From assembly GCA_016790635.1 (NCBI GenBank), contig JAEUOR010000003.1, positions 25,528 through 89,527 on the forward strand: a DNA stretch of 64,000 bases. The letters are read 5' to 3'. The position numbers were made by a program, and so were the translations under genes. The notes below the pieces were generated by a model. It was given only the letters and a program-made list of their open reading frames with translations, was not told the DNA's origin and made no database searches. The DNA comes from Burkholderiales bacterium (GTDB taxonomy: Bacteria > Pseudomonadota > Gammaproteobacteria > Burkholderiales > JAEUOS01). This document shows, one piece after another, positions 1 to 8,157 of the stretch. Each line of letters opens with the position of its first letter. The first letter of the stretch is position 1.

Positions 1-1
1 C

Positions 2-790
2 GCATCGCCCCCCGAAGATACCGCGAATCGCGCCGCCCCGGCGGGCTCGCTGGAGAACTGGTTTCAGAGCGCGGCCGGGCGCTATGTCCTGGCGTGGGAA
101 CGGCAGTGCCTGGAAGCGACCATCACCGACCTGTTCGGCTATTTTGCGCTGCAGGTCGGCCTGCCCGGCATCGACCTCCTTGCGGCCAGCCGCATGCCGT
201 GGCGCTTTCGGTGCGGGCCGGACGGGGCAGGGCAGCTGTTGGCGCATGCCGACGAGCTGCCGATCGCCTCGGAGTCCGTCGACCTGGTCCTGCTGCCGCA
301 CCTGCTGGAAGAATCCGGCGACCCGCACCAGACCCTGCGCGAGGCCGAACGGGTGCTGCGTCCCGACGGCGTGCTGGTCGTCACCGGTTTCAACCCGCTC
401 AGCCTGTGGGGAGCGCGCCGGCTGGCCGGGCGCAGCGAGGCGCCGCCGTGGAATGCCGAATTCGTCGGGGTCCTGCGCCTGAAGGACTGGTTGAAGCTGC
501 TCAATTTCGAAGTGCGCGGCGGGCGCTACGGGTGCTACCGTCCGCCGTTCGACTCGGAGCGCTGGCTCACGCGCTTCGGATTCCTGGAAAAGGCGGGTTC
601 GCGCTGGTGGCCGGTGGCCGGCGCCGCCTACGTGCTGGTGGCGCGCAAGCGGGTGGCGGGCATGCGTGTCATCACCCCGTCGCGGCGGCCGGTGCGAGCA
701 CCGGCCCGCCTGCTCGCACCGACCGCGTCGCAGGCGGTCGAGCGCTGCGGCCCGCCGGCGCCGCGGCATGCCCTTTTTGTCGATGACTGA
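2..790 (+). CDS. YafS-like SAM-dependent methyltransferase, 5' truncated by the window edge
   Basis: The frame is open from the window edge to TGA at 788-790, giving 262 visible residues; the true start lies outside. The core [12 protein letters not shown] followed by [19 protein letters not shown] is the post-I to motif III region of a class I methyltransferase. The usual glycine-rich motif I is degenerate ([17 protein letters not shown]), as I recall for the YafS group encoded beside rnhA in proteobacteria. The C-terminus is basic and proline/alanine-rich and probably disordered. The stop overlaps the rnhA start (ATGACTGA), which implies translational coupling. The substrate is unknown. The in-frame ATG at 194 is internal to the domain and should not be used as the start. 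Confidence 0.8.
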   Translation, partial: ASPPEDTANRAAPAGSLENWFQSAAGRYVLAWERQCLEATITDLFGYFALQVGLPGIDLLAASRMPWRFRCGPDGAGQLLAHADELPIASESVDLVLLPHLLEESGDPHQTLREAERVLRPDGVLVVTGFNPLSLWGARRLAGRSEAPPWNAEFVGVLRLKDWLKLLNFEVRGGRYGCYRPPFDSERWLTRFGFLEKAGSRWWPVAGAAYVLVARKRVAGMRVITPSRRPVRAPARLLAPTASQAVERCGPPAPRHALFVDD

Positions 791-1232
791 AGCAGCTCGG
801 CCGCAGGTCGTCATCCACGCCGACGGCGCGTGCAAGGGCAACCCGGGCCCGGGCGGCTGGGGCGCGCTCCTGGCCTCGGCCGGGCACCGCAAGGAACTGC
901 ACGGGGGCGTGCCGGCGACGACCAACAACCGCATGGAGCTGACGGCGGTCATCGAGGCCTTGAACGCGCTCAAGAAACCCAGTGACGTGGTGCTTTTCAC
1001 CGACTCCAGCTACGTCCAGAAGGGCATCACCGAGTGGATTCATGGCTGGAAGCGGCGCGGCTGGAAAACGGCCGACAAGCAGCCGGTCAAGAACGAGGAC
1101 CTGTGGCGCGCGCTCGAGGCCGCGGCGGCACGCCACCGGATCGACTGGCGCTGGGTCAAGGGGCACGCCGGCGACCCCGGCAACGAGCGCGCCGACGCCC
1201 TGGCCAATCTCGGCGTCGAAAGCGTGCGCTAG
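783..1232 (+). CDS. rnhA: ribonuclease HI
   Basis: This 149-residue protein has the length of bacterial RNase HI and cleaves the RNA strand of RNA-DNA hybrids, including Okazaki primers and R-loops. All four carboxylate motifs are visible: the first Asp in [16 protein letters not shown], the Glu in NNRMELTAV, the second Asp in FTDSSYV, and the last Asp with the catalytic His region in [17 protein letters not shown] at 783 is preferred because it starts just ahead of the conserved first strand and overlaps the upstream stop. An in-frame ATG at 768 would add only five residues. In E. coli rnhA is followed divergently by dnaQ; here dnaQ is 10 kb downstream. Confidence 0.96.
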   Translation: MTEAARPQVVIHADGACKGNPGPGGWGALLASAGHRKELHGGVPATTNNRMELTAVIEALNALKKPSDVVLFTDSSYVQKGITEWIHGWKRRGWKTADKQPVKNEDLWRALEAAAARHRIDWRWVKGHAGDPGNERADALANLGVESVR

Positions 1233-1317
1233 TGCACAGCGCCACCCCGATGGAAGGTGCAGCAACGGCGGCGTCCTGTCATACTGGTCAGTACCATCCG
1301 AGCGAGGGCTCCCCGAC

Positions 1318-1686
1318 ATGCATCCCACCCGGTTTCTGACGCTTGTTGCAGCCGCGCTGTTGGCCCAGCCGGGCCTGGCACAGACTTCCTATGCGCCGTA
1401 CGGCAACGGACCGGTCGTGCTGGTACAGCCGGGGACACCTGCCGCGCCCTATGGCTACACAACGCCTTCCTGGGGCGGGACCGGCGTCCTTCCCTACGCG
1501 CAGGGTTCGGGCGTCGTCGTGACGCCCGGCGGCGCGGTGCCCTACGGGCGCTACAACCGGGAGGCGGCGCGCGACGCGTTCCGCATCAACAACGCCGTGG
1601 GCGGCGCGCGTGCCGCCAACGACGCGGCAAATGCGACCCACCAGCCGCTCCGGCCGTTGAACCCGATGCCTGGCGAACTGCGCTAG
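1318..1686 (+). CDS. small secreted protein of unknown function
   Basis: The 122-residue product begins with a typical Sec signal peptide (a basic MHPTR start, then the hydrophobic FLTLVAAALLA, with likely cleavage after GLAQ near residue 22). The mature part is rich in Gly, Pro and Tyr with repeated PYG elements (APYGNG, APYGYT, VPYGRY), followed by an Asn/Ala-rich segment. No catalytic motif is visible, and I do not recognise the family. It lies 85 bp after rnhA on the same strand and converges on the GNAT gene, so it could be the last gene of the rnhA operon or have its own promoter. Confidence 0.6.
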   Translation: MHPTRFLTLVAAALLAQPGLAQTSYAPYGNGPVVLVQPGTPAAPYGYTTPSWGGTGVLPYAQGSGVVVTPGGAVPYGRYNREAARDAFRINNAVGGARAANDAANATHQPLRPLNPMPGELR

Positions 1687-1712
1687 GGACGTCGAGGCGA
1701 GACTTTTTCGCT

Positions 1713-2177
1713 TCAGGCCGGCGACGCCGGACGCGGGCGTACTACGTAGGTGACGAATCCGTCGCGCTGGACGTACTTGTCGTACAGGCCGCGCGCGCGG
1801 TAGTTGGTCTCGCGGGTGCGCCAGTAGAGGCGCGACCAGCCTTCGATGCCCATGCGCTCGACCATCCAGTCGAGCATGCGGGCGCCCACGCCGACGGCGC
1901 GAGCGCGCGGCTCCACAAACAGGTCTTCGAGGTAACACACGGGCGAAGTCTCCCAGGTGTTCTCGTGCAGAATGAAATTGCAGATGCCGATCACGCCCTG
2001 CGCGTCGTCCTCGGCGACGATCGCGCGTACGGGTGATGCCGGGTCCATGATGCGCCGCCAGGTGAAGTCGGTGGTCGCCTGCGGCAGCGCGATCTCGTAG
2101 AACGCGCAATATCCGGCCCACAGATCGCGCCAGCGCGATTCGTCGCTCGCCAGTGCGGGTCGAATCTTGGCGTTCAT
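1713..2177 (-). CDS. GNAT family N-acetyltransferase
   Basis: This 154-residue protein should transfer an acetyl group from acetyl-CoA to an amine. Visible features are an N-terminal IRPALASDESRW segment, the beta-bulge strand leading to YLEDLFVEP, and an acetyl-CoA-binding motif A variant (RARAVGVGARML), followed by ETNYRARGLYDKY, a common GNAT C-terminal element. The start ATG overlaps the last codons of the M20 amidohydrolase (4-bp ATGA overlap), so the two are probably co-translated. The pairing suggests that the amine or amino acid freed by the hydrolase could be the acetyl acceptor, but that is inference. Confidence 0.85.
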   Translation of the reverse strand: MNAKIRPALASDESRWRDLWAGYCAFYEIALPQATTDFTWRRIMDPASPVRAIVAEDDAQGVIGICNFILHENTWETSPVCYLEDLFVEPRARAVGVGARMLDWMVERMGIEGWSRLYWRTRETNYRARGLYDKYVQRDGFVTYVVRPRPASPA

Positions 2178-3439
2178 GGCTTGCCCGGATCGGCAGCGTA
2201 GTCCGCAACCAGGTTGAGCAGCAGGCGCAGCCCCAGCAGCAGTCCGGATTCGTCGACGTAGAAGTGCGGCGAATGATTGGCCGGCGCCTGCGCAGGGTCC
2301 TTGTCGCGCGGCGTGATGCCGATGAAGTAGAAGACCCCGGGGATCTCCTTCTGGAAATAGGAAAAGTCCTCGCCGCCGCCGGTCTTGGGCACGTGCACCA
2401 CACCGTCGTCGCCGCCGACCCGCGTCAGGGTGGGGAGGCTCCACAGGGTCAGTTTTGGGTCGTTGACCGTGACGGGGTAGCCGCGCGTGGTACCGACCTC
2501 GGCTTTCATGTGGCAGGAGCAGGCGATGTTGGTCGCGGTGTCGGCAATGCGCTCGCGGATCATTTCGCGCTGGTTCTCGTCGAAGGTCCGGAAGGTGCCG
2601 CGCAGTTCCACTTCGTCCGGAATGATGTTCTCGCGCACCCCGCCGTGGATCATGCCGACGGTCACCACGGCCGGCTCGTGCATGATGTCCAACTGGCGCG
2701 ATACCAGGGTCTGCAGACCCAGTACCACCTGTGCGGAAGCGACCACCGGGTCGGCGCCCAGCCAGGGCATCGCGCCATGGGTCTGGCGCCCGCGTACCTT
2801 GATCCAGAAATTGTCGGTCGAGGCCATCATCGCGCCGGGTCGGTAGCCGATCTTGCCCGCGTTGAGTGCCGAGATCACGTGCAGCCCGAATATGGCTTGC
2901 GGGCGCGGGTTCTCCAGCACCGCCTCCTCGACCATCAGTCGCGCACCGCCCTTGGCATAGCCCGGCAGTCCTTCCTCGGCGGGCTGGAAGATGAACTTGA
3001 CCGAGCCGGCCAGCAGGTCGCGCGACTGGGCCAGCACCTGCGCCACGCCCATCAGGATCGCGACGTGGCAGTCGTGTCCGCAGGCGTGCATGGTGCCGAC
3101 TTCCTCGCCGTTCCATTGCGCGCGCGCCTTCGAGGCGAACGGTACATCGACCTCCTCGGTGACCGGCAGGGCATCCATGTCGGCGCGCAAAGCGATGCAG
3201 GGACCGGGTAGCGCGCCCTTGAGGAGCCCGACCACGCCGGTCACGGCGACGCCTTCACGCACTTCGTCCAGGCCCAGGGCGCGCAGGTGGGCAGCGACGA
3301 TGCCGGCGGTGCGCACTTCCTGGTTGCCCAGTTCCGGGTGGGCGTGCAGGTCGCGGCGCCAGGCGATCACCTGGGACTCCAGCGCGGCGGCGCGTGCTTC
3401 AAGATGCGCGATCAGCGCGGGTTCGACTGGGGCATTCAT
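2174..3439 (-). CDS. M20 family metallo-amidohydrolase (hippurate hydrolase / N-acyl-amino-acid hydrolase type)
   Basis: The product has 421 residues, within the M20D range, and should hydrolyse an N-acyl or amide bond using two metal ions. Metal and catalytic motifs are visible: RRDLHAHPELGNQE near the N-terminus, the metal-binding THxCGHD-like MHACGHDCHVAI, and FQPAEEG with the general-base Glu. GEDFSYF near the C-terminus matches the last metal ligand region. ATG at 3439 is chosen because a GGAG stands seven bases upstream; an upstream extension to 3529 would add 30 unconserved residues. It is transcribed divergently from the marR gene and overlaps the GNAT gene downstream. The exact substrate cannot be told. 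Confidence 0.92.
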   Translation of the reverse strand: MNAPVEPALIAHLEARAAALESQVIAWRRDLHAHPELGNQEVRTAGIVAAHLRALGLDEVREGVAVTGVVGLLKGALPGPCIALRADMDALPVTEEVDVPFASKARAQWNGEEVGTMHACGHDCHVAILMGVAQVLAQSRDLLAGSVKFIFQPAEEGLPGYAKGGARLMVEEAVLENPRPQAIFGLHVISALNAGKIGYRPGAMMASTDNFWIKVRGRQTHGAMPWLGADPVVASAQVVLGLQTLVSRQLDIMHEPAVVTVGMIHGGVRENIIPDEVELRGTFRTFDENQREMIRERIADTATNIACSCHMKAEVGTTRGYPVTVNDPKLTLWSLPTLTRVGGDDGVVHVPKTGGGEDFSYFQKEIPGVFYFIGITPRDKDPAQAPANHSPHFYVDESGLLLGLRLLLNLVADYAADPGKP

Positions 3440-3516
3440 GGGGAACTCCGCAGGGACGAAGGCAAATTCTACGCCCCGCCGCAGGCCTCCGGCCCCGTCG
3501 GGCAGCCCCGCCATGC

Positions 3517-3536
3517 TAGACTCGTGCAATTACACG
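3517..3536 (+). promoter_or_regulatory. putative marR promoter -10 element with overlapping operator-like palindrome
   Basis: Between the divergent amidohydrolase and marR genes there is an extended -10 element, TGC followed by TAGACT (3517-3522). It is directly followed by a 14-bp near-palindrome, CGTGCAA/TTACACG (3523-3536, one mismatch). A palindrome over the expected transcription start is where an autoregulating MarR repressor would bind. No convincing -35 element was found. Confidence 0.35.
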
Positions 3537-3586
3537 TATCCAGCGCCCGGCATGCAGTTGCGCGCGTCCGGCGCCTCCATCCCGCA

Positions 3587-4093
3587 ATGCGTGCCGCAAG
3601 CACCACCGGTCGTTCCCAGTCTGCCGGCAGGCCGGGCGCCCTCGACCCTGCCGGCGCGGAGTGCACCTGCTTCAAGCTGCGCAGCCTGTCGCGCCAGGTG
3701 ACGCGCTTTTACGACCGGATTCTTGCGCCGGCCGGGCTGAAGGTCACACAGTACTCGGTCCTGGGGCGGACGCGCGCCTGCATGGCCGCCGGCCGTGCGC
3801 CGACAGTATCTGAACTCGCCGAAGCGCTCAACACCGACCGCACGACGCTGACGCGCAACCTCGGACCGCTCATCGACGCGGGATGGCTGAAAGTGGGTGA
3901 TGGCCCGGATGCGCGCAGCAAGGCGGTCTCGCTTACGCCGGCAGGCGAGGCCGCGCTGCGCCATGCGCGCGGGATGTGGCGCGAGGCAGAGCGGCGCCTG
4001 CGCGAGACCGCCGCGGATTCCGACATCGACCAGTTGCATACGCTGATCGACCGCTTGCTACCGCGCTTGACCCATAGGAGTTCCTTCACATGA
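3587..4093 (+). CDS. MarR family transcriptional regulator
   Basis: The 168-residue product has a winged helix-turn-helix of the MarR type. It runs from VTQYSVLGRT through the recognition region LAEALNTDRTTLTRNLGPL to the wing (GWLKVGDGPDARSKAV), then SLTPAGEAAL and a C-terminal dimerisation helix. The first 30 residues before CTCFKLRSLSRQVTRFYD look poorly structured, so the real start could be downstream. The ATG of the first MFS gene overlaps the stop (ATGA at 4090), which places the regulator in an operon with two transporters. It is likely a ligand-responsive repressor of this operon and possibly of the divergent amidohydrolase. Confidence 0.88.
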   Translation: MRAASTTGRSQSAGRPGALDPAGAECTCFKLRSLSRQVTRFYDRILAPAGLKVTQYSVLGRTRACMAAGRAPTVSELAEALNTDRTTLTRNLGPLIDAGWLKVGDGPDARSKAVSLTPAGEAALRHARGMWREAERRLRETAADSDIDQLHTLIDRLLPRLTHRSSFT

Positions 4094-5289
4094 ACCGCGC
4101 CTGGCGAACTCCCGGCACCATCGTCGCGCTATGCGCGATCGTGCTCAATCTCGCGCTCGGGCTACGCTTCGGCTATGGGCTTCTCATGAAGCCGATGAGC
4201 GCGGATCTGGGCTTCGGTCGCGAAGTCCTGTCGCTCACCCTGGCAGTGGCCGGCCTGACCTGGGGGTTATCGCAGCCCTTCACCGGCGCCATCGCCGACC
4301 GGATCGGCGCCGGCCGCGTGCTCCTGGCCGGCGCGATCCTGTCGATCATCGGCAGTGTTTCGATGGCCTATGCGACCTCCCCGCTGGCGCTGATCCTCCT
4401 GGTCGGTGTCGTGGGCGGCATCGGCTCGGGTGCCATGTCCTTCGGCGTGGTCTTCGGCATCATCGGGCGCAACGTGCCGGCCGAGGCGCGCAATCGCGCC
4501 ATCACGATCGCGACCGCGGCGGGTTCCTTCGGCCAGTTCCTGTTCGTCCCGTACACGCAAGCGCTCATCAACGCACTCGGGTGGCAGGGTGCGCTCCTCG
4601 CGCTCGCGGCGACCACGCTGGTGCTCATTCCGGTGGCCGCCGCCCTGGCCGAGCCGCCGGCTGCTGCTTCTGGCGCCGGCGACCAGTCGATCCGCCAGGC
4701 GATTGGCGAGGCCTTCGCCGAGCGTAATTTCCGCTTGCTCCTCGCCGGCTACTTCGTATGCGGATTTCACGTCATGTTCGTCTCGACGCACTTTCCCGCC
4801 TATGTCAGCGATCGCGGCTTTTCGGCCAACGTGGGGGCGACTGCGCTGGCGCTGATCGCCCTGTTCAACATTCTCGGCACCTATACCTGGGGCATGCTGG
4901 GTGGGCGCTATGTCAAGAAGAACCTGCTCTCGATGATCTATGCGCTGCGCTCGGTGGCGGTCCTGGGGCTCCTTTATCTGCCGGCCTCGGAGGCGACCTT
5001 CTACGCCTTTGCAGCGGCCTTCGGCTTCCTGTACCTGTCGACCGTGCCGCTCACGACCGGGGTGATCGGCACCTTCTTCGGGGTCCGCTACCTGGGCATG
5101 CTGTCGGGGGCGGCGACAGCGGTGCATCAGGTCGGCGCCTTCGTCGGCATCTGGCTGGGCGGACGCGTCTTCGATGCGCTCGGTTCCTACGATGCGGTGT
5201 GGTGGGTGGCCGTCGCGCTCGGTGTTTTCGCCGCGCTCATCAACCTGCCGATCCGCGAGGCGCCGGTGGCGCGCCTGCGCGCGGCCTGA
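4090..5289 (+). CDS. major facilitator superfamily transporter (first of a tandem pair)
   Basis: This is a 399-residue inner-membrane protein with about twelve hydrophobic segments. The loop 2-3 motif of the MFS is present as GAIADRIGAGRVLLAGA, and a glycine-rich segment VVGGIGSGAMSFGVVFGIIG follows. The architecture resembles oxalate/formate or monocarboxylate-type MFS carriers, but no substrate can be assigned. It is closely similar to the next gene in layout, with shared SFGQFLFVP, FHVMFVSTHFPAY and LLSMIYALR-like blocks, so a tandem duplication is likely. It starts inside the marR stop. Confidence 0.88.
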   Translation: MNRAWRTPGTIVALCAIVLNLALGLRFGYGLLMKPMSADLGFGREVLSLTLAVAGLTWGLSQPFTGAIADRIGAGRVLLAGAILSIIGSVSMAYATSPLALILLVGVVGGIGSGAMSFGVVFGIIGRNVPAEARNRAITIATAAGSFGQFLFVPYTQALINALGWQGALLALAATTLVLIPVAAALAEPPAAASGAGDQSIRQAIGEAFAERNFRLLLAGYFVCGFHVMFVSTHFPAYVSDRGFSANVGATALALIALFNILGTYTWGMLGGRYVKKNLLSMIYALRSVAVLGLLYLPASEATFYAFAAAFGFLYLSTVPLTTGVIGTFFGVRYLGMLSGAATAVHQVGAFVGIWLGGRVFDALGSYDAVWWVAVALGVFAALINLPIREAPVARLRAA

Positions 5290-5299
5290 CCTGCATGGC

Positions 5300-6523
5300 A
5301 TGCGCATGAACATGAGCGCGCAGGCAGCTGGCTGGCGCACGCCGGTGGTGGTGCTGCTGGCGGGGGCGCTGGTGGTCAATTTCTCGATGGGCCTGCGTCA
5401 TGGCATGGGGCTTTTCCTCACGCCGATGACAGTCGATCTGGCCATGTCGCGCGAACATTTCTCGCTCGCCATCGCGGTGCAGAACATCATGTGGGGCATC
5501 TCGGCTCCGCTCTTGGGGATGCTGGCCGACAAGTACGGCAGCGGGCGGGTGGTTGCCGCGACCTGCGTCCTGTATGCGCTCGGGCTCCTTGGAATGCAGC
5601 ACGCGACGACGCCCATCGTGCTGTGGCTGACCGGCGGCGCGCTGATCGGCATCGCACAGGGTGGCTGCACCATGGGCGTGATCACGGGGGCGATCGGCCG
5701 CGCCACGCCGCCCGCGCAACGCCAGCAGGCGCTGGCGATATCCGGTGCACTCGGCGCCTTCGGCCAGTTCTACCTGGTCCCGGTCCTGCAATGGCTGATC
5801 GGCACCTGGGGCTGGGGCGCGGCACTGGGGGCCGCCGCGCTGGCCATGCTGGCGGTCGCGCCGGTGGCCATCGCGCTGGCTGAACCTCCCCGTGCGGCGC
5901 AAGGAGCTGCGCAGCAACAGTCGGTCGGCCAGGCTCTCAGGGAAGCGCTGCGCGAACGCGGCTTTGTGCTCCTGTGCCTGGGCTTTTTCGTCTGCGGCAT
6001 CCAGGTGGTGTTCATCGGCTTGCACCTGCCTTCCTACCTGCGCGACAAGGGCCTGGGCGCGGAGGTCGGCGTGGTCGCGCTGGCATTGATCGCGGTGTCC
6101 AACATTGCCGGCACCTACTGGTGGGGCATGCAGGGTGCGCGCCGGCCGAAGCGCCATCTGCTGTCGATGATCTACGCGCTGCGCGCCGCATTCATCCTGG
6201 TCTTCCTCGCCGTGCCACTCACGCCGTGGACGGTGTACGCATTCGCGCTCGCGATGGGCACCCTGTGGCTGTCGACCGTGCCGCTGACCAACGGCCTGGT
6301 GGCGCAGGTTTTCGGCGTGCAGTATCTGTCCATGCTGGCCGGCATGGTGTTCCTGTGTCACCAGGTCGGCAGCTTCCTGGGCGCCTGGATGGGCGGCGCG
6401 CTGTTCGACGCCACCGGCAGCTACACCGTGGCCTGGCTGGTTTGCGCCGGGTTCGGCATCTTCGCCGCGCTGGTGCACCTGCCGATCGACGAGCGGCCGC
6501 TGGCCGCGCGCGCGGCGGCGTGA
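5300..6523 (+). CDS. major facilitator superfamily transporter (second of a tandem pair)
   Basis: This is an MFS carrier of about 407 residues, paralogous to the upstream gene. Shared blocks are GMLADKYGSGRVVAATCVLYALG, FGQFYLVPVLQW, FVCGIQVVFIGLHLPSYL, LLSMIYALRAAF and LWLSTVPLTNG. Three ATG codons at 5300, 5306 and 5312 are all possible starts, and no clear ribosome binding site separates them. It lies 10 bp after the first carrier. Two similar carriers under one MarR regulator could form a heteromer, or could serve two related substrates; the sequence does not decide. Confidence 0.87.
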   Translation: MRMNMSAQAAGWRTPVVVLLAGALVVNFSMGLRHGMGLFLTPMTVDLAMSREHFSLAIAVQNIMWGISAPLLGMLADKYGSGRVVAATCVLYALGLLGMQHATTPIVLWLTGGALIGIAQGGCTMGVITGAIGRATPPAQRQQALAISGALGAFGQFYLVPVLQWLIGTWGWGAALGAAALAMLAVAPVAIALAEPPRAAQGAAQQQSVGQALREALRERGFVLLCLGFFVCGIQVVFIGLHLPSYLRDKGLGAEVGVVALALIAVSNIAGTYWWGMQGARRPKRHLLSMIYALRAAFILVFLAVPLTPWTVYAFALAMGTLWLSTVPLTNGLVAQVFGVQYLSMLAGMVFLCHQVGSFLGAWMGGALFDATGSYTVAWLVCAGFGIFAALVHLPIDERPLAARAAA

Positions 6524-6573
6524 TGAATCAGGCTGCGGCGAGGCGTGCTATCTTTTGAGATTCAAACCAAACA

Positions 6574-6594
6574 CGCGACCAGCCGGTGGTCGCG
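6574..6594. repeat. 8-bp inverted repeat upstream of the RND efflux operon
   Basis: CGCGACCA and TGGTCGCG flank a 5-nt spacer. The repeat sits between the MFS gene and the RND adaptor. It lacks a T-run, so it is more likely an operator or a weak hairpin than a terminator. Confidence 0.35.
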
Positions 6595-6645
6595 CACAAC
6601 AACATGGCGCCGCATGACGGCGCTCCCTTGCCGAATCTGGTGACC

Positions 6646-8157
6646 ATGGCGTCGACTGCCAAAATTCTCGTTCCAAGCGTCATCGTGGCAGCCCTCCTGG
6701 GCGCCGGCGGCGTGATCTTGTACAACAAGTCCGCGCAGCAATCGGCGCAGATGCCGGCCGGCAAAGCCGGGGCCCCGCCTGCCGGGTCGGGCGAAGCCGG
6801 TGCCGGGAAGGGGCCGGGTGGCGGCCCACCGGGCGCAGGGGCAGGTCCAGGCAAGGGCGGACCCGGAGGGCCCGGGGGGGCAGGCGGCCCGCCGGCGGCG
6901 GTTGAGGTCGTCAAGGCCGCCATGCAGTCGCTTGCTGTCAGCACCACGGCGGTCGGCAGCTTGCGTTCCGACGAGTCGGTGACCCTGCGTCCCGAGGTTT
7001 CCGGACGCATCAGCGAGATCCTCTTCAAGGAAGGTGAGCGCGTCGCCCGAAACAGCGTGCTGGTGCGTTTCGATGATTCGGTCACGCGCGCGGAAATGGA
7101 ACAGGCACGTGCCAACCTGGCTTTGGCGAGGACCAAGTTCGAACGCTCCCGTGACCTGGAGAAGAAGGGCTTCGTCAGCGCACAGGCGCGCGACGAGGCC
7201 GACAGCGGCTTGAAGGTCAGCGAAGCCGCTGCCAAGCTGGTCGAGGCGCGCCTGGCCAAGTTCGAGGTCCGCGCCCCGTTTTCCGGCGTGATCGGACTGC
7301 GCACGGTCTCGGTCGGCGACTACGTGCGTGAAGGCCAGGAAATGGTCAACCTGGAGTCGATCGATCCGCTCAAGGTGGACTTCCGCATTCCCGAGGTATT
7401 TCTCTCGCAGACCAAGGTCGGCCAGCCTTTGCAGTTCTCGCTCGACGCGATGCCGGGTCGCAACTATGAAGGCCGCGTCTTCGCAATCAATCCCTTGATC
7501 GATGCCGCCGGGCGCTCGATCGTGATCCGTGCCACGGTCCGCAACCCGGAAGGGAAGCTGCGCCCGGGCATGTTCGCGCGGGTGCGCCTGCTCTTCGACG
7601 ACCAGAAGGAAGCCGTGGTGGTGCCGGAGACCGCGCTTGTTCCCCAGGGCGGCGAGCAGTTCGTCTTCAAGGTCGTCGAGGGGCGCGCGCAGCGCGCGCG
7701 GGTCGACATCGGCCAGCGGCGCGACGGCAAGGTCGAGGTTCTGTCCGGCGTCGCCAAGGATGACACCATCGTCGTCGCCGGCCAGTTGCGCCTGCGCGAA
7801 GGCGTCAACGTGCGCATCGCCGGCGCCGGAGGGCCGCCCGGCAAGGGCGGGCCGCCGGGCGAGCCCGGCAAGGGTGCGCCTGTGCAAGCCGAGGCCAAAG
7901 GCGCGGCGGCACCTGATGGAGCAGCGACCAAGGGCGCGCCCGGCAAGGGTGCGCCTGCGCAGACGGAAGCCAAAGGCACGGCGGCTGACGCCGGGTCCAA
8001 GGGAGCGCCGGCAGGCGGCGCGGGCAAGGGCGCGGCCGCGGATGCCGCTGCCAAGGCGGACCAGGGCGGCACGGCAGGCTCGCAGGCGGGGCCCGTCAGG
8101 CCGTCGGGCACGCCGGCGGCGGCACCCGCGGGTCCGCCCGGCAAGGGAGGCGCATGA
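6646..8157 (+). CDS. RND efflux periplasmic adaptor (membrane fusion protein) with Gly/Pro/Lys-rich tails
   Basis: From ATG 6646 the product has 503 residues. An N-terminal membrane anchor (about residues 5-24) is followed by a Gly/Pro-rich linker (about 33-85). The core is a classical MFP: a lipoyl half-motif (RPEVSGRISEILFKEGERV), an alpha-hairpin with MEQARANLALARTKFERS, the second half (FEVRAPFSGVIGLRTVSVGDYV), then beta-barrel and membrane-proximal domains. From about residue 390 a tail of more than 100 residues consists of PGKG, KGAP and GPPG-like repeats ending in PPGKGGA. Both tails are unusual for this family. The stop overlaps the permease start. An ATG at 6604 would add 14 residues. 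Confidence 0.9.
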   Translation: MASTAKILVPSVIVAALLGAGGVILYNKSAQQSAQMPAGKAGAPPAGSGEAGAGKGPGGGPPGAGAGPGKGGPGGPGGAGGPPAAVEVVKAAMQSLAVSTTAVGSLRSDESVTLRPEVSGRISEILFKEGERVARNSVLVRFDDSVTRAEMEQARANLALARTKFERSRDLEKKGFVSAQARDEADSGLKVSEAAAKLVEARLAKFEVRAPFSGVIGLRTVSVGDYVREGQEMVNLESIDPLKVDFRIPEVFLSQTKVGQPLQFSLDAMPGRNYEGRVFAINPLIDAAGRSIVIRATVRNPEGKLRPGMFARVRLLFDDQKEAVVVPETALVPQGGEQFVFKVVEGRAQRARVDIGQRRDGKVEVLSGVAKDDTIVVAGQLRLREGVNVRIAGAGGPPGKGGPPGEPGKGAPVQAEAKGAAAPDGAATKGAPGKGAPAQTEAKGTAADAGSKGAPAGGAGKGAAADAAAKADQGGTAGSQAGPVRPSGTPAAAPAGPPGKGGA

